Below are positions 53,053-62,235 of a DNA stretch of 64,000 nt, in pieces. The DNA is from Pseudothioclava arenosa. GTDB lineage: Bacteria; Pseudomonadota; Alphaproteobacteria; Rhodobacterales; Rhodobacteraceae. How positions within the stretch are numbered: position 1 is the first letter of the stretch; every line of letters starts with the position of its first letter. The stretch lies in NCBI RefSeq assembly GCF_002358085.1, contig NZ_NTJD01000003.1, forward strand, positions 124,001 to 188,000, written 5' to 3'. The notes under the pieces are model-generated. The model searched no databases, had not been told where the DNA came from, and saw only the letters and a program-made list of their open reading frames with translations. Both the position numbers and the translations under genes were made by a program.

Positions 53053-54375
53053 ATGGCGCTTGATCGCAATACGCCCAACGACCTGAATGCTTTCTGGATG
53101 CCGTTCACCGCGAACCGCCAGTTCAAGAAGGCGCCGCGCCTTCTGGCTTCGGCAAAAGACATGCATTATTTCACCACCGACGGTCGCCAGGTGCTTGATG
53201 GCACGGCGGGCCTGTGGTGCTGCAACGCGGGCCATTGCCGCCCGAAGATCACCGAGGCGATCCAGAAGCAGGTCGCCGAGCTTGACTATGCGCCGCCCTT
53301 CCAGATGGGCCACCCGGTCGCTTTCGAACTGGCCAACCGGCTGGTCGATATCGCGCCCGAGGGCATCGACCACGCCTTCTTCACCAACTCCGGCTCGGAA
53401 TCGGTCGAGACCGCGCTCAAGATCGCGCTGGCCTATCACCGCGCCCGCGGCGAGGGCACCCGCACCCGTCTGATCGGCCGTGAAAAGGGCTATCATGGCG
53501 TGAACTTCGGCGGCATCTCGGTGGGCGGGCTTGTCAACAATCGCCGCATGTTCGGCACGCTGCTGGCCGGTGTCGACCACCTGCCGCACACGCATCTGCC
53601 CGAGAACGCCTTTACCCGTGGCCAGCCCGAGCATGGTGCGAACCTCGCCGATGAGCTGGAGCGCATCGTCGCGCTGCATGGCGCCGAGACCATCGCCGCC
53701 GTTATCGTCGAGCCGATGTCGGGCTCGGCCGGCGTGATCCTGCCGCCCAAGGGCTATCTGCAGCGCCTGCGCGACATCACCAAGAAGCACGGCATCCTGC
53801 TGATCTTCGACGAAGTGATCACCGGCTTCGGCCGCCTCGGCTCGGCCTTTGCCTCGCAGCATTACGGCGTCACGCCGGACATGATGACCACGGCCAAGGG
53901 CCTGACCAACGGCGTCATCCCGATGGGCGCGGTGCTGGTCTCGGGTGAGATCTACGACACGTTCATGACCGGCCCCGAGCACATGATCGAGCTGTTCCAC
54001 GGCTATACCTACTCGGGCAACCCGGTGGCCTCGGCCGCGGGGATCGCGACGCTCGAAACCTATCGCGAAGAGGCGCTGTTCGAGCGCGCCGCCGAGATGG
54101 CGCCCTATTGGGAGGACGCGCTGCACAGCCTCAAGGGGGCGCGCCACGTGATCGACGTGCGCAACACCGGTCTGGTCGGCGCGATCGAGCTGGAGCCGCT
54201 TCCGGGCGAGCCGACGAAGCGCGCCTTCAACGCCTTCCTGCAGGCCTATGAAAAGGGCATCCTGATCCGCACCACGGGCGATATCATCGCGATGAGCCCG
54301 CCGCTGATCATCGAGAAAGAGCATATCGACCAGCTGATCGGCACGATCGGCGAGGTTCTGGCGACGCTCGACTAA
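53053..54375 (+). CDS. aptA: Omega-amino acid (beta-alanine):pyruvate aminotransferase
   Basis: This 440-residue class III PLP aminotransferase has the cofactor Asp in LIFDEVITGFGRLGS, the Schiff-base Lys in TTAKGLTNG, the PLP phosphate site in NSGSESVETALK and the Arg/Trp-type substrate region AGLWCCNAGH. It would move the amino group of beta-alanine (from uracil breakdown) to pyruvate, giving malonate semialdehyde. The RutR operator upstream supports that role. AAGGAGA precedes the ATG. Confidence 0.9.
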   Translation: MALDRNTPNDLNAFWMPFTANRQFKKAPRLLASAKDMHYFTTDGRQVLDGTAGLWCCNAGHCRPKITEAIQKQVAELDYAPPFQMGHPVAFELANRLVDIAPEGIDHAFFTNSGSESVETALKIALAYHRARGEGTRTRLIGREKGYHGVNFGGISVGGLVNNRRMFGTLLAGVDHLPHTHLPENAFTRGQPEHGANLADELERIVALHGAETIAAVIVEPMSGSAGVILPPKGYLQRLRDITKKHGILLIFDEVITGFGRLGSAFASQHYGVTPDMMTTAKGLTNGVIPMGAVLVSGEIYDTFMTGPEHMIELFHGYTYSGNPVASAAGIATLETYREEALFERAAEMAPYWEDALHSLKGARHVIDVRNTGLVGAIELEPLPGEPTKRAFNAFLQAYEKGILIRTTGDIIAMSPPLIIEKEHIDQLIGTIGEVLATLD

Positions 54376-54390
54376 GGCCCGCCTCCGCGC

Positions 54391-54430
54391 AAAAGCGGCC
54401 CGCTCCGGCAGATCCGGGGCGGGCCGTTTG
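54391..54430 (+). terminator. Terminator after the aminotransferase gene
   Basis: GCGGCCCGC and GCGGGCCG pair, with a secondary CCGG/CCGG stem in the loop, followed by TTT. Confidence 0.7.
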
Positions 54431-54486
54431 CGTTTCAGCCTTTGTTAATCGGCGTTTGCCAGACTGTCTGCGACTGGAGGTAACGG

Positions 54487-54921
54487 ATGCAAAAGGTCGA
54501 GGTGCGCGCGGAAGGGGATTTCCCCGCCTGGTTGCTCTGGGGCGGCGGGGCGGTTCTGGTGGCGCTGGTGGCGGGGCTGTTTTTCCTGACCTGGAAAAGC
54601 CAGTTTGCGGCACCGCCCGGGTATCTGTTCGGGACGCCGAGCCTCGGGGCCGAGGCGGGCTATTGCTTGGCGGTGGCGCAGGATGTCTCGCCCGGAGGCG
54701 CGCCTTCGGGCAGCTATTTCGACGAGGCGGCGCAGTTCTGGCTTGGGCGGCTTAAGGGCTATGATGCGCCAATGGGGGAGGAGATCGCGGCGGGGCGCGC
54801 GAAGCTGGGCGCCGATCTGGGGATATTCGACGGGCCCGATCGGGTCTGGCTGCGCGACGCGATGGAGGTCTGTTCGCGCCGCGCGCTCAATTACGGGGCC
54901 AAATTCCGCTCGCTCGGGTGA
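54487..54921 (+). CDS. Single-pass membrane protein of unknown function
   Basis: This 144-residue protein has one helix at about 18-38 (LLWGGGAVLVALVAGLFFL) and a soluble C-terminal domain with two cysteines (AGYCLAVAQ, MEVCSRRAL) that could form a disulfide in the periplasm. GGAGGTAA directly before the ATG is an excellent ribosome site. Not recognised. No operon partner. Confidence 0.65.
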   Translation: MQKVEVRAEGDFPAWLLWGGGAVLVALVAGLFFLTWKSQFAAPPGYLFGTPSLGAEAGYCLAVAQDVSPGGAPSGSYFDEAAQFWLGRLKGYDAPMGEEIAAGRAKLGADLGIFDGPDRVWLRDAMEVCSRRALNYGAKFRSLG

Positions 54922-55047
54922 CCCGAACGGAAACGACGTTGCGGCACCTCGGGCCGGATTTGATGCCGATCAGTTTTCGCACAAGTTTTCGTGCCATATG
55001 ATGGGCTTGCGCGGTGAAGCCGTGTGGACTGCTTTGAGGAGGCAAAG

Positions 55048-55200
55048 ATGCGTTATGTTCAGAAATTCATGGTGGCGGGGCTGAGCGCGGTCGTCCTCGC
55101 GCTGGCGGCCTGTGCGCCGATGCCGAGCGGCGACATGCAATGCGAAGGCGGCGTGAGCGACATCAGCGATATGGCGGCGGTTGTTCCGTCGGAGTGCTGA
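55048..55200 (+). CDS. Small lipoprotein (50 residues)
   Basis: It reads MRYVQKFMVAGLSAVVLALA then AACAPMPSGD, with lipobox LAAC at residue 22. A 29-residue mature part has two more cysteines. GAGGAGG lies 7 nt before the ATG. The strong ribosome site and clear lipobox make it a likely real gene despite its size. Function unknown. Confidence 0.65.
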   Translation: MRYVQKFMVAGLSAVVLALAACAPMPSGDMQCEGGVSDISDMAAVVPSEC

Positions 55201-55289
55201 GACCCCTTTGAAAATCCGGCGCGCCGTGTAAATCTCTCGCAAAGGCAGTCTGTTAGCGGTTAAGTTGCAGGCTGAGAGGGGGAGAAGGC

Positions 55290-56609
55290 ATGGCGCGCTC
55301 TGCATTGACCGGCACGCGCATCCGCGAAAGACGGACGGCGCTGGGCCTGAAACAGGCGGATCTGGCGCGCGCGGTCGGCGTGTCGGCGGCCTATATCAAC
55401 CTCATCGAACATAACCGGCGCCGGGTCGGCGACGAGCTTCTGGACAAGCTTGCGCGGGTGCTGGGGGCCGAGCCCGTGGCGCTGGCAGAAGGCGCCGAGG
55501 GGGCGCTCTTTGAGGGGCTGCGCGAAGCGGCCGCGGGGGGCGATGCGCCGGTCAGCCAGGCCGAGCTGGAGCGGATCGAAGAATTTGTCGGCCGCTTCCC
55601 GGGCTGGGCGGCGGTGCTGGCCGCGCGGCAGAAGCGCGTGACTGAACTGGAGCGCGTGCTAGAGGATTATTCCGAACGCATGGCGCAGGACCCGTTCCTG
55701 CTGACCTCGCTGCACGAGGTGATCTCGGCGGTGACGGGGCTGCGTTCGACGGCGGCAATTCTGGTCGAGACCGAAGATATCGAGCTCGAGTGGCGGGCGC
55801 GGTTCCTCGCCACGATCCAGGAGGAAAGCCTGCGCCTCTCGGACACGGCCGAGGCGCTGGTGGGCTATCTGGACGCCGAGGAACAGGCCGAGACCGGCCT
55901 GGCCACGCCGCTCGAACAGGTCGAGGCCTGGCTCGAGGCGCGTAACTGGCACCTGACTGAGCTGGAGGCCGCCGATCCGCCCGCGCATGAACGGCTGATC
56001 GACGGCGTGCCCGAACTGGCCTCGGGGGCCGCGCGCAAACTTGCGCTGGCCCATATCGCGCAGGTCGCGGCCGATGCGCGCGCGCTGCCCTTGCCCGAGA
56101 TGACCCGCGCATTGGCGGCGCTTGGGCCCGATCCGGCGGCGCTTGCAGCGCGCTTCGGCGTGTCGTTGGGGACGGTGTTTCGCCGGCTTGCGGCGCTCCC
56201 CGAGGGGGTGCCCGGCCTGCCGCCGCTGGGGCTGGTGATCTGCGATGCCTCCGGGACGCTCACGTTTCGGCGTCCGGCGCCGGGCTTCGCGCTGCCGCGC
56301 TTTGGTGCGGCCTGTCCGCTCTGGCCACTGTTCGAGGCGCTGTCGCGGCCGATGCAGCCGATCCGCGCGCTGGTCGATATGGCCGGGCGCCTGCCGCAGC
56401 GCTATCTGAGCTATGCCTATTGCCAGCCGCGCGCTCCGGGCGGGTTCGACGGGCCGGTGCTGATGGAGGCGATGATGCTGATTCTGCCGCCCCCCGACAC
56501 GCCTGAAATCGCCACTGGCCCAGCCCGGCTGATCGGGTCGAGCTGCCGGATCTGTCCGCGCGCGGCCTGTGCTGGCCGACGCGAGCCTTCGATTATGGGC
56601 GAAGCCTAG
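55290..56609 (+). CDS. XRE-type regulator with short-chain acyl-CoA regulatory domain (ScfR/PccR family)
   Basis: This 439-residue protein has an N-terminal helix-turn-helix (about 8-65, LGLKQADLARAVGVSAAYIN), a coiled helix near 110-130, an IrrE-like middle and the C-terminal DUF2083 domain ending in a cysteine group (SSCRICPRAACAG). In Rhodobacter the related PccR controls propionyl-CoA carboxylase genes, and RamB/ScfR proteins sense acetate metabolism. No target genes are adjacent. Confidence 0.85.
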   Translation: MARSALTGTRIRERRTALGLKQADLARAVGVSAAYINLIEHNRRRVGDELLDKLARVLGAEPVALAEGAEGALFEGLREAAAGGDAPVSQAELERIEEFVGRFPGWAAVLAARQKRVTELERVLEDYSERMAQDPFLLTSLHEVISAVTGLRSTAAILVETEDIELEWRARFLATIQEESLRLSDTAEALVGYLDAEEQAETGLATPLEQVEAWLEARNWHLTELEAADPPAHERLIDGVPELASGAARKLALAHIAQVAADARALPLPEMTRALAALGPDPAALAARFGVSLGTVFRRLAALPEGVPGLPPLGLVICDASGTLTFRRPAPGFALPRFGAACPLWPLFEALSRPMQPIRALVDMAGRLPQRYLSYAYCQPRAPGGFDGPVLMEAMMLILPPPDTPEIATGPARLIGSSCRICPRAACAGRREPSIMGEA

Positions 56610-56664
56610 CGAGGCGTTTGACAGTTCGCCCGCCGCCCGCAATAGTTGAACGGGGGAGGACGCC

Positions 56665-57054
56665 GTGGAAAAGCATCATGTGCTTCTCATTGAGGATGAG
56701 CCGAACATCGCGGAGGCGATCCGATTCATTCTGAAACGTGCGGGTTGGGAGGTTTCGATTCGGTCCGACGGGGCGCAGGCTTTGTCGGCTGTTGAAGACT
56801 TGCGCCCCGATGTACTTATTCTCGACCTGATGTTGCCGGGGCTTTCCGGCATCGAGATCCTGTCGCGGCTGCGCGCGCGCAGTGACTTCGCCGATTTGCC
56901 GGTGCTGATGCTGACCGCCCGCGGGCAATCGCGGGACCGCGAGGCGGCGCAGCGCGCGGGCGCCACGGCCTTCCTGTCGAAACCCTTCGCGAATTCGGAA
57001 CTGTGCGAGATGCTCGGGCGGATCGTCGCGCCGGAGACCACCCCCGATGCCTAA
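56665..57054 (+). CDS. Receiver-domain response regulator
   Basis: This 129-residue protein is a receiver domain alone. The acidic pocket is in LLIEDEPN, the phosphorylated Asp in LILDLMLPG, Thr in LMLTARGQ and Lys in FLSKPFANSE. No output domain is present. A GTG start follows GGGGGAGGA. It overlaps the next gene by 8 bp and leads an operon with the symporter-fused kinase, its likely phosphodonor. Confidence 0.92.
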   Translation: MEKHHVLLIEDEPNIAEAIRFILKRAGWEVSIRSDGAQALSAVEDLRPDVLILDLMLPGLSGIEILSRLRARSDFADLPVLMLTARGQSRDREAAQRAGATAFLSKPFANSELCEMLGRIVAPETTPDA

Positions 57055-57385
57055 GTCCAGCCAGCCGGTTTTCCTCGCGCGCCGGTCCTATCGGCGGCGG
57101 CGCAAGATGGATGCGGCGCGGCTGCTGCCGATCGGCGGTGCGGTGATCTTCATGCTGCCCGTTGCCTGGGAACCGGCCAGCACGCCTGTGCCCGATACCG
57201 CGCGTGGGTTGGTCTATATCTTTGCCTCCTGGGTGATGCTGATCCTGGCGGCGCTGATCCTCGCGCGGGGGCTGGCGCCGACCTATGACGAGGAGGAAAC
57301 GGCCGAGGGCTCGGGCGTGCTGCGCCGCCGCGACGCGGGCGGGGGGGCTGCTCCGCGCGCAACCGAGCCGCCGCCCGAGGAGTGA
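57047..57385 (+). CDS. Two-helix membrane protein linking response regulator and kinase
   Basis: This 112-residue protein has an Arg-rich N-terminus (RRSYRRRRK), two helices at about 27-42 and 55-75, and an acidic/Pro-rich tail. It overlaps the response regulator gene by 8 bp and ends 6 bp before the kinase. The tight packing suggests a role with the kinase. No family is recognised. Confidence 0.7.
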   Translation: MPKSSQPVFLARRSYRRRRKMDAARLLPIGGAVIFMLPVAWEPASTPVPDTARGLVYIFASWVMLILAALILARGLAPTYDEEETAEGSGVLRRRDAGGGAAPRATEPPPEE

Positions 57386-57391
57386 CGCGCC

Positions 57392-60097
57392 ATGCCCTTC
57401 AACATGCTCGTCGCCTTCTGCCTGCTCTACGTCATCATGCTCTTCGCCGTGGCCTATTTCGCCGAGCGGCGGGCGCAGCGCGGGCGGCTGAAATTCCTGC
57501 ATTCGCCGATCATCTACACGCTTTCGCTGTCGATCTATTGCACCGCTTGGACGTTTTACGGCGCGGTGGGCTATGCGGCGCGTTCGGGGCTTGAGTTCGT
57601 CACCATCTATCTCGGCCCGACGCTGGTCTTCATCGGCTGGTGGTGGATCCTGCGCAAGCTGGTGCGGATCGGCCGGGCGCAGCGGGTGACCTCGATCGCC
57701 GACCTGATCTCGTCGCGCTATGGCAAGTCGAACTCGCTGGGGGTGATCGTCACGCTGATGTCGGTGGCCTCGGCCACGCCCTATATCGCGTTGCAGCTGC
57801 AATCGGTGACACTGAGCTTTGGGGTCTTCGCCGCCGACACGCCCGAATTCTGGGTGATGTCGGGGCAGGGCGAGGCCGCGCTCTGGATCGCGGGCGGGCT
57901 CGCGGTGTTCACGATCCTGTTCGGCACGCGCAACCTCGATGCCAATGAGCGCCACCACGGCGTGGTGATGGCCATTGCGCTTGAGGCGGTGGTCAAGCTT
58001 GTGGCGCTGGTGGCGGTAGGGGTTTTCGTCGTCTGGGGGCTTGCGGGCGGGGTGGCCGATGTCCTCGACAAGGTCGCGGCCTCGCCGATAGCGGATTGGA
58101 ACCTGAAGCCGGGCCGGTTCGCAGGGCTGATCTTTGTGTCGGCGGCGGCGATCCTGACCTTGCCGCGGATGTTTCAGGTGCTGGTCGTCGAGAACGTGAG
58201 TGAGCGTCACCTTGCCACCGCCAGCTGGGCCTTTCCGGCCTATCTGATGATGATGAGCCTCTTCGTCCTGCCAATCGCGGTGGTCGGGCTTGAGCGGATG
58301 CCGCCGGGCACCAATCCGGATCTTTTCGTGCTGACGCTGCCCCTGTCCGAAGGCCAGGGCAAGCTCGCGCTGCTGGCGTTTCTGGGCGGGTTTTCCTCGG
58401 CCACCTCGATGGTGATCGTGGCGGCGATTGCGCTGGCGACGATGGTCTCGAACCATATCGTCACGCCGCTCTGGCTCGCTTTGCGGCGTCAGAGCGTGCG
58501 CGAAAGCGGCGATGTGCGCGGGCTCGTGCTGACCTCGCGGCGGGTCTCGATCGCGGGCGTGCTGGCGATGGGCTATACCTATTACCACCTCTCGGGCGGC
58601 TCCGAGGCGCTGGCCGCCATTGGCCTGATCGCCTTCGTCGGTGCGGCGCAGGTTCTGCCCGCGCTTTTGGGCGGGATCTTCTGGCGTGGGGCGACCCATG
58701 TCGGTGCGCGTGCGGGGCTCCTGATTGGTTTTGCGATCTGGCTTTACACGCTGTTTCTGCCCTCGGTCGGTACCAGCGGCTGGATCTCGGCCAGCGTCAT
58801 GGCCGAGGGGCTCTTCGGCATCGACTGGCTGCGCCCGCACGCGCTTTTCGGCTTTACCGGGCTCGATCCGCTGCTCCATGCTCTGATGTGGTCCTTGCTT
58901 CTCAACACCTTGGCGTTCCTCATCTTTTCGATGTCGAGCTTCCCGCCGCCGATGGAGCGGCTGCAGGGGCTGGCCTTTGTCAACGTGTTCGACCAGGCGC
59001 CCAATGCGCGCGGCTGGACGCGCGGGCAGGCCGACGCCGAAGACCTTCTGTCGATGTCGCAGCGCATCCTTGGCGTCAGCGAGGCGCAGAAGTTCTTTCA
59101 GTCCGAGGCGGCGGCACAGGGAAAGACCGGTTTTCTGCCCGATACCACGCCCGAATTCATCACAACGCTTGAACGCGAGCTGGCCGGCTCGGTCGGGGCG
59201 GCCACGGCGCACGCGATGATCGCGCAGCTTTCGGGGGGCAGTTCGGTCTCGGTGCAGGACCTGATCGCGGTGGCGGGTGAGGCGGCCGAGATCAAGGAAT
59301 ATTCCGCCCAGCTCGAAGCCAAGTCCGAGGAGCTCGCGCGCACCGCCCGCGCGCTGCGCGAGGCCAATGACAAGCTGACCGAGCTGTCGGTGCAGAAAGA
59401 CGCCTTCCTCGGCCAGATCAGCCATGAATTACGCACGCCGATGACCTCGATCCGGGCGTTCTCGGAGATCCTGATGGAGCCCGACCTGCCCGAGGAGATG
59501 CGCCAGAAATACGGCGAGATCATCCATGAAGAGGCGCGCCGACTGACCCGCCTGCTCGACGATCTGCTCGACCTGTCGGTGCTGGAAAACCGCCGCGTAC
59601 AGCTTAATATCGGGGCGGCGAACCTGCATGACCTGCTGTCAAAAGCGGTGCAGGCGGCGGGCTCCACCCGGCCCGAGCGCAAGTTCCGCATCGAGCGCGA
59701 TCCGAGCGTTGAACACATGGCGGTGTTCACCGATACCGACCGGCTGTTGCAGGTGTTCATCAATCTTGTTTCCAACGCCCGCAAATATTGCGACGCCGAG
59801 CTGCCGAAGCTGCGCATCGAGGTGCGCAAGCGCGGCCCGCGCGTGCAGATCGACTTCATCGACAACGGCTCTGGCATCCCGAAAAAGGCGCAGGCGCTGA
59901 TCTTCGAGAAATTCGCGCGTCTGACCGATACCTCGCGCGCGGGCGGGGCGGGGCTGGGGCTGGCGATCTGCCGCGAGATCATGGCCAATCTGGGCGGCAC
60001 GATCGACTACCTGCCGGGGCAGGGCGGGGCGGCGTTCCGGGTGACCTTGCCGCTGCGCTATTCCGAGGCCGAGGCGCGCGCGGTGATGGAGGGGTGA
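57392..60097 (+). CDS. Solute-symporter-fused sensor histidine kinase (CbrA-like)
   Basis: The protein has 901 residues. Residues 1-510 form a sodium:solute symporter domain with about 13 helices (LSIYCTAWTFYGAVGYAAR). A linker with a coiled coil (about 630-665) leads to the HisKA domain, with the phosphorylated His in GQISHELRTPM near residue 678, then the ATPase domain (NLVSNARKY, DNGSGIP, GAGLGLAI). CbrA-type kinases link carbon or nitrogen compound uptake to regulation. The partner is the receiver protein two genes upstream. Confidence 0.93.
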   Translation: MPFNMLVAFCLLYVIMLFAVAYFAERRAQRGRLKFLHSPIIYTLSLSIYCTAWTFYGAVGYAARSGLEFVTIYLGPTLVFIGWWWILRKLVRIGRAQRVTSIADLISSRYGKSNSLGVIVTLMSVASATPYIALQLQSVTLSFGVFAADTPEFWVMSGQGEAALWIAGGLAVFTILFGTRNLDANERHHGVVMAIALEAVVKLVALVAVGVFVVWGLAGGVADVLDKVAASPIADWNLKPGRFAGLIFVSAAAILTLPRMFQVLVVENVSERHLATASWAFPAYLMMMSLFVLPIAVVGLERMPPGTNPDLFVLTLPLSEGQGKLALLAFLGGFSSATSMVIVAAIALATMVSNHIVTPLWLALRRQSVRESGDVRGLVLTSRRVSIAGVLAMGYTYYHLSGGSEALAAIGLIAFVGAAQVLPALLGGIFWRGATHVGARAGLLIGFAIWLYTLFLPSVGTSGWISASVMAEGLFGIDWLRPHALFGFTGLDPLLHALMWSLLLNTLAFLIFSMSSFPPPMERLQGLAFVNVFDQAPNARGWTRGQADAEDLLSMSQRILGVSEAQKFFQSEAAAQGKTGFLPDTTPEFITTLERELAGSVGAATAHAMIAQLSGGSSVSVQDLIAVAGEAAEIKEYSAQLEAKSEELARTARALREANDKLTELSVQKDAFLGQISHELRTPMTSIRAFSEILMEPDLPEEMRQKYGEIIHEEARRLTRLLDDLLDLSVLENRRVQLNIGAANLHDLLSKAVQAAGSTRPERKFRIERDPSVEHMAVFTDTDRLLQVFINLVSNARKYCDAELPKLRIEVRKRGPRVQIDFIDNGSGIPKKAQALIFEKFARLTDTSRAGGAGLGLAICREIMANLGGTIDYLPGQGGAAFRVTLPLRYSEAEARAVMEG

Positions 60098-60181
60098 AAG
60101 CCCTTCCCATTTCAATGATTTATAAACCCTGATCTGCGAATCCTTGTCCCGAATGCCCCCGTCTGGGGTCGGCAGGTCAGG

Positions 60182-61363
60182 ATGGCAGAGCAAAACGGCA
60201 ACACGGTGGTGCGCAGGAAGGCCGAGGCGGGCAAGCTCGCCCCGGATGCGGCACCCATGACGGCGGAGCGTGCGATCGGGCAGGCGCTGGCGCGGGTTGC
60301 GCAGGATCAGCTTGAGTTGCCGCTGCATGTGCACGCGCTGAAAGAGGCGCGAATGACGCTCGCGGACCTGCCCGAGCTGTTCCAGGACCTGTCACTTTAC
60401 ACGCTGCTCGAAGGGCCGAAAGAGGGGCTGGGGCTGATGGTCCTGCCGCCCGACACGCTGGCCGCGCTGATCGAGATGCAGACGATGGGGCGGCTGAGCA
60501 CAACGCCGCCCGCGCCGCGCCGCCCGACCCGGATCGATGCCGCGATGGCCGCCGATTTCGTCGACGGCGTTCTGGCCGAGATCGAGGCGCAACTGGCCGA
60601 GCATGACGCAATCACTTGGGCGGGCGGGTTCCGCTATGGCTCGTATCTTGATGATCCGCGCCCGATCGGCCTGATGTTCGAGGATATTTCCTATCGCGTC
60701 TGGACGATCGAGATGGGGTTTGGTCCGGGCGGCGACCGCGCGGGGCGGCTGATCTGGGCGGTGCCCGCGACCGGGCGCGGGGCGCGGCCGCGTCCCGCCG
60801 CTGCGCCGGAAGCCTCCGAGATCACGGCGCTTGCCTCCGAGTTTGGCGCGGACGAGGCAGAGCTTTGGCATGCGCAGATGGAGGCGGTGGTCAAGGGGGC
60901 GCCCGCCGAGTTGCTGGCGGTTCTGCAGCGTGTGCAGCTGCCCTTGCAGGCGGTGATGTCATTTCGGCCGGGGCTGGAAATTCCGCTCTCGGCTGCGTGT
61001 CTCGAACAGGTGCGGGTCGAGGGCGGCGGGCGCAGGCTTCTGAGTTTCGCGCGGCTGGGTCAGCAAAATGGCGCGCGGGCGCTGCGCTTGCGAGACCGCG
61101 AGGCTGAGCCAGCGGCGGTCAATCGTGGGCGGCGGCGGGACGACACGGATTGGTCACGGGCGGGGCAAAGCCCGTTTCCCGCGATGGACCCGGCCGAGGT
61201 GCCCGAGCTGGGCACGCTGTCGGGGCTGGGCGCACCGGAGGCCCAGGCCTACGACCTGCCCGGCAATCTGGCTATGGCCGCGCCGATGGAGGGGCTCGCG
61301 CTGGATGGGTTCGACCCGGCCACGCTTGACCCGGAGGCGCTCAAGACCGGGTCCGATAGGTGA
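60182..61363 (+). CDS. FliM-like protein with FliN/FliM C-terminal domain
   Basis: This 393-residue protein has a CheC/FliM-like middle (about 30-200, RAIGQALARVAQDQLELPLH, LAALIEMQTMGRLST) and a surface-presentation domain (about 235-310, VQLPLQAVMSFRPGLEIPLS). It ends in a long acidic low-complexity tail. It resembles flagellar motor switch protein FliM but lacks the N-terminal CheY-binding peptide. No flagellar genes are in the window. A later in-frame ATG near residue 26 is an alternative start. Confidence 0.72.
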   Translation: MAEQNGNTVVRRKAEAGKLAPDAAPMTAERAIGQALARVAQDQLELPLHVHALKEARMTLADLPELFQDLSLYTLLEGPKEGLGLMVLPPDTLAALIEMQTMGRLSTTPPAPRRPTRIDAAMAADFVDGVLAEIEAQLAEHDAITWAGGFRYGSYLDDPRPIGLMFEDISYRVWTIEMGFGPGGDRAGRLIWAVPATGRGARPRPAAAPEASEITALASEFGADEAELWHAQMEAVVKGAPAELLAVLQRVQLPLQAVMSFRPGLEIPLSAACLEQVRVEGGGRRLLSFARLGQQNGARALRLRDREAEPAAVNRGRRRDDTDWSRAGQSPFPAMDPAEVPELGTLSGLGAPEAQAYDLPGNLAMAAPMEGLALDGFDPATLDPEALKTGSDR

Positions 61364-61366
61364 TGC

Positions 61367-61810
61367 TCAGCCGTCCTCGGGTGCGGTGTCGAGCCGGGCA
61401 AGCTGTTCCTTGAACATCGGCGCGATCGCCATGCCCATGCCCATCGCCAGCACGAAAAGCCAGCCCTGCCAGCCGCCAAAGGAGAGCGATCCAAGCGCCG
61501 GGCCCGGGCAGAGCCCCGCCAGCCCCCAGCCCACGCCGAACATCAGAGACCCAAACACGAGGTTACGATCAACGAGCTTCGGCGGCGCTTCGGGCATCGG
61601 CAGGCCGATCAGGGTCTGCGCGCGGCGTTTGGCGAACGCCCAGGCGATCATCATCACGCCGACGGCGCCGGCTAGCACGAAGGCCAGCGTCGGATCCCAT
61701 TCGCCGAACACGTCAAGCCAGCCCTGCACCTTGCGCGTGTCGACCATGCCCGCGACCAGAAGCCCCGCGCCGAACAGCCCGCCCGAGAGGAAAGCAAAGA
61801 AATTGCGCAT
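61367..61810 (-). CDS. YeeE/YedE-type transporter, second half (DUF6691)
   Basis: This 147-residue protein with four predicted helices has FGVGWGLAGLCPGPALGSL, the conserved cysteine motif of the family. With the preceding gene it forms a two-subunit sulfur-compound channel like PmpA/PmpB. TGATG overlap with that gene shows translational coupling. The substrate may be thiosulfate or another sulfur species. Confidence 0.88.
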   Translation of the reverse strand: MRNFFAFLSGGLFGAGLLVAGMVDTRKVQGWLDVFGEWDPTLAFVLAGAVGVMMIAWAFAKRRAQTLIGLPMPEAPPKLVDRNLVFGSLMFGVGWGLAGLCPGPALGSLSFGGWQGWLFVLAMGMGMAIAPMFKEQLARLDTAPEDG

Positions 61811-62235
61811 CAGATCACTCCCAGCAGGTGGCGCCCGACGATCAGCGCCAGCCCGCCGCCGATCAGGTAGAACACCGTCGCCGTGATCCCGCGCAGCGAA
61901 AACCGCGAGATCCCGCAGACGCCATGCCCCGAGGTGCAGCCATTCGCGATCCGCGTGCCGATCCCGACCAGAAGCCCCGCGATCACCAGCACCGCGATAT
62001 TCGAGGTCACCTTGGTGTCGACCACCTGATACAGCGGCACCAGAAGCGGCGGGATCGCCACCAGCCCCGCAAGAAAGGCGAAACGCTCCGAGGTGGAATC
62101 GCGCCCGCTGCCGTCCACCAGCCCGCCCAGAATGCCGCTTGCGCCCATGATCCGGCCATTGACCAGCAGATAAATCGCCGCGCCAAGGCCGATCATCAGG
62201 CCTCCGACGAGGCCCCAGATCCAGTCCTGTTCCAT
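61810..62235 (-). CDS. YeeE/YedE-type transporter, first half
   Basis: This 141-residue protein with four predicted helices has the cysteine signature GIGTRIANGCTSGHGVCGI found in thiosulfate transporters of the YeeE family. It is first of a two-gene operon whose products make one transporter. No sulfurtransferase or repressor gene is adjacent in the window. Confidence 0.9.
   Translation of the reverse strand: MEQDWIWGLVGGLMIGLGAAIYLLVNGRIMGASGILGGLVDGSGRDSTSERFAFLAGLVAIPPLLVPLYQVVDTKVTSNIAVLVIAGLLVGIGTRIANGCTSGHGVCGISRFSLRGITATVFYLIGGGLALIVGRHLLGVI

Noticed and set aside
56816-59425. An 869-codon minus-strand open frame over the kinase operon
   Set aside because: It is a shadow of the kinase and response regulator genes; low complexity, no motif.
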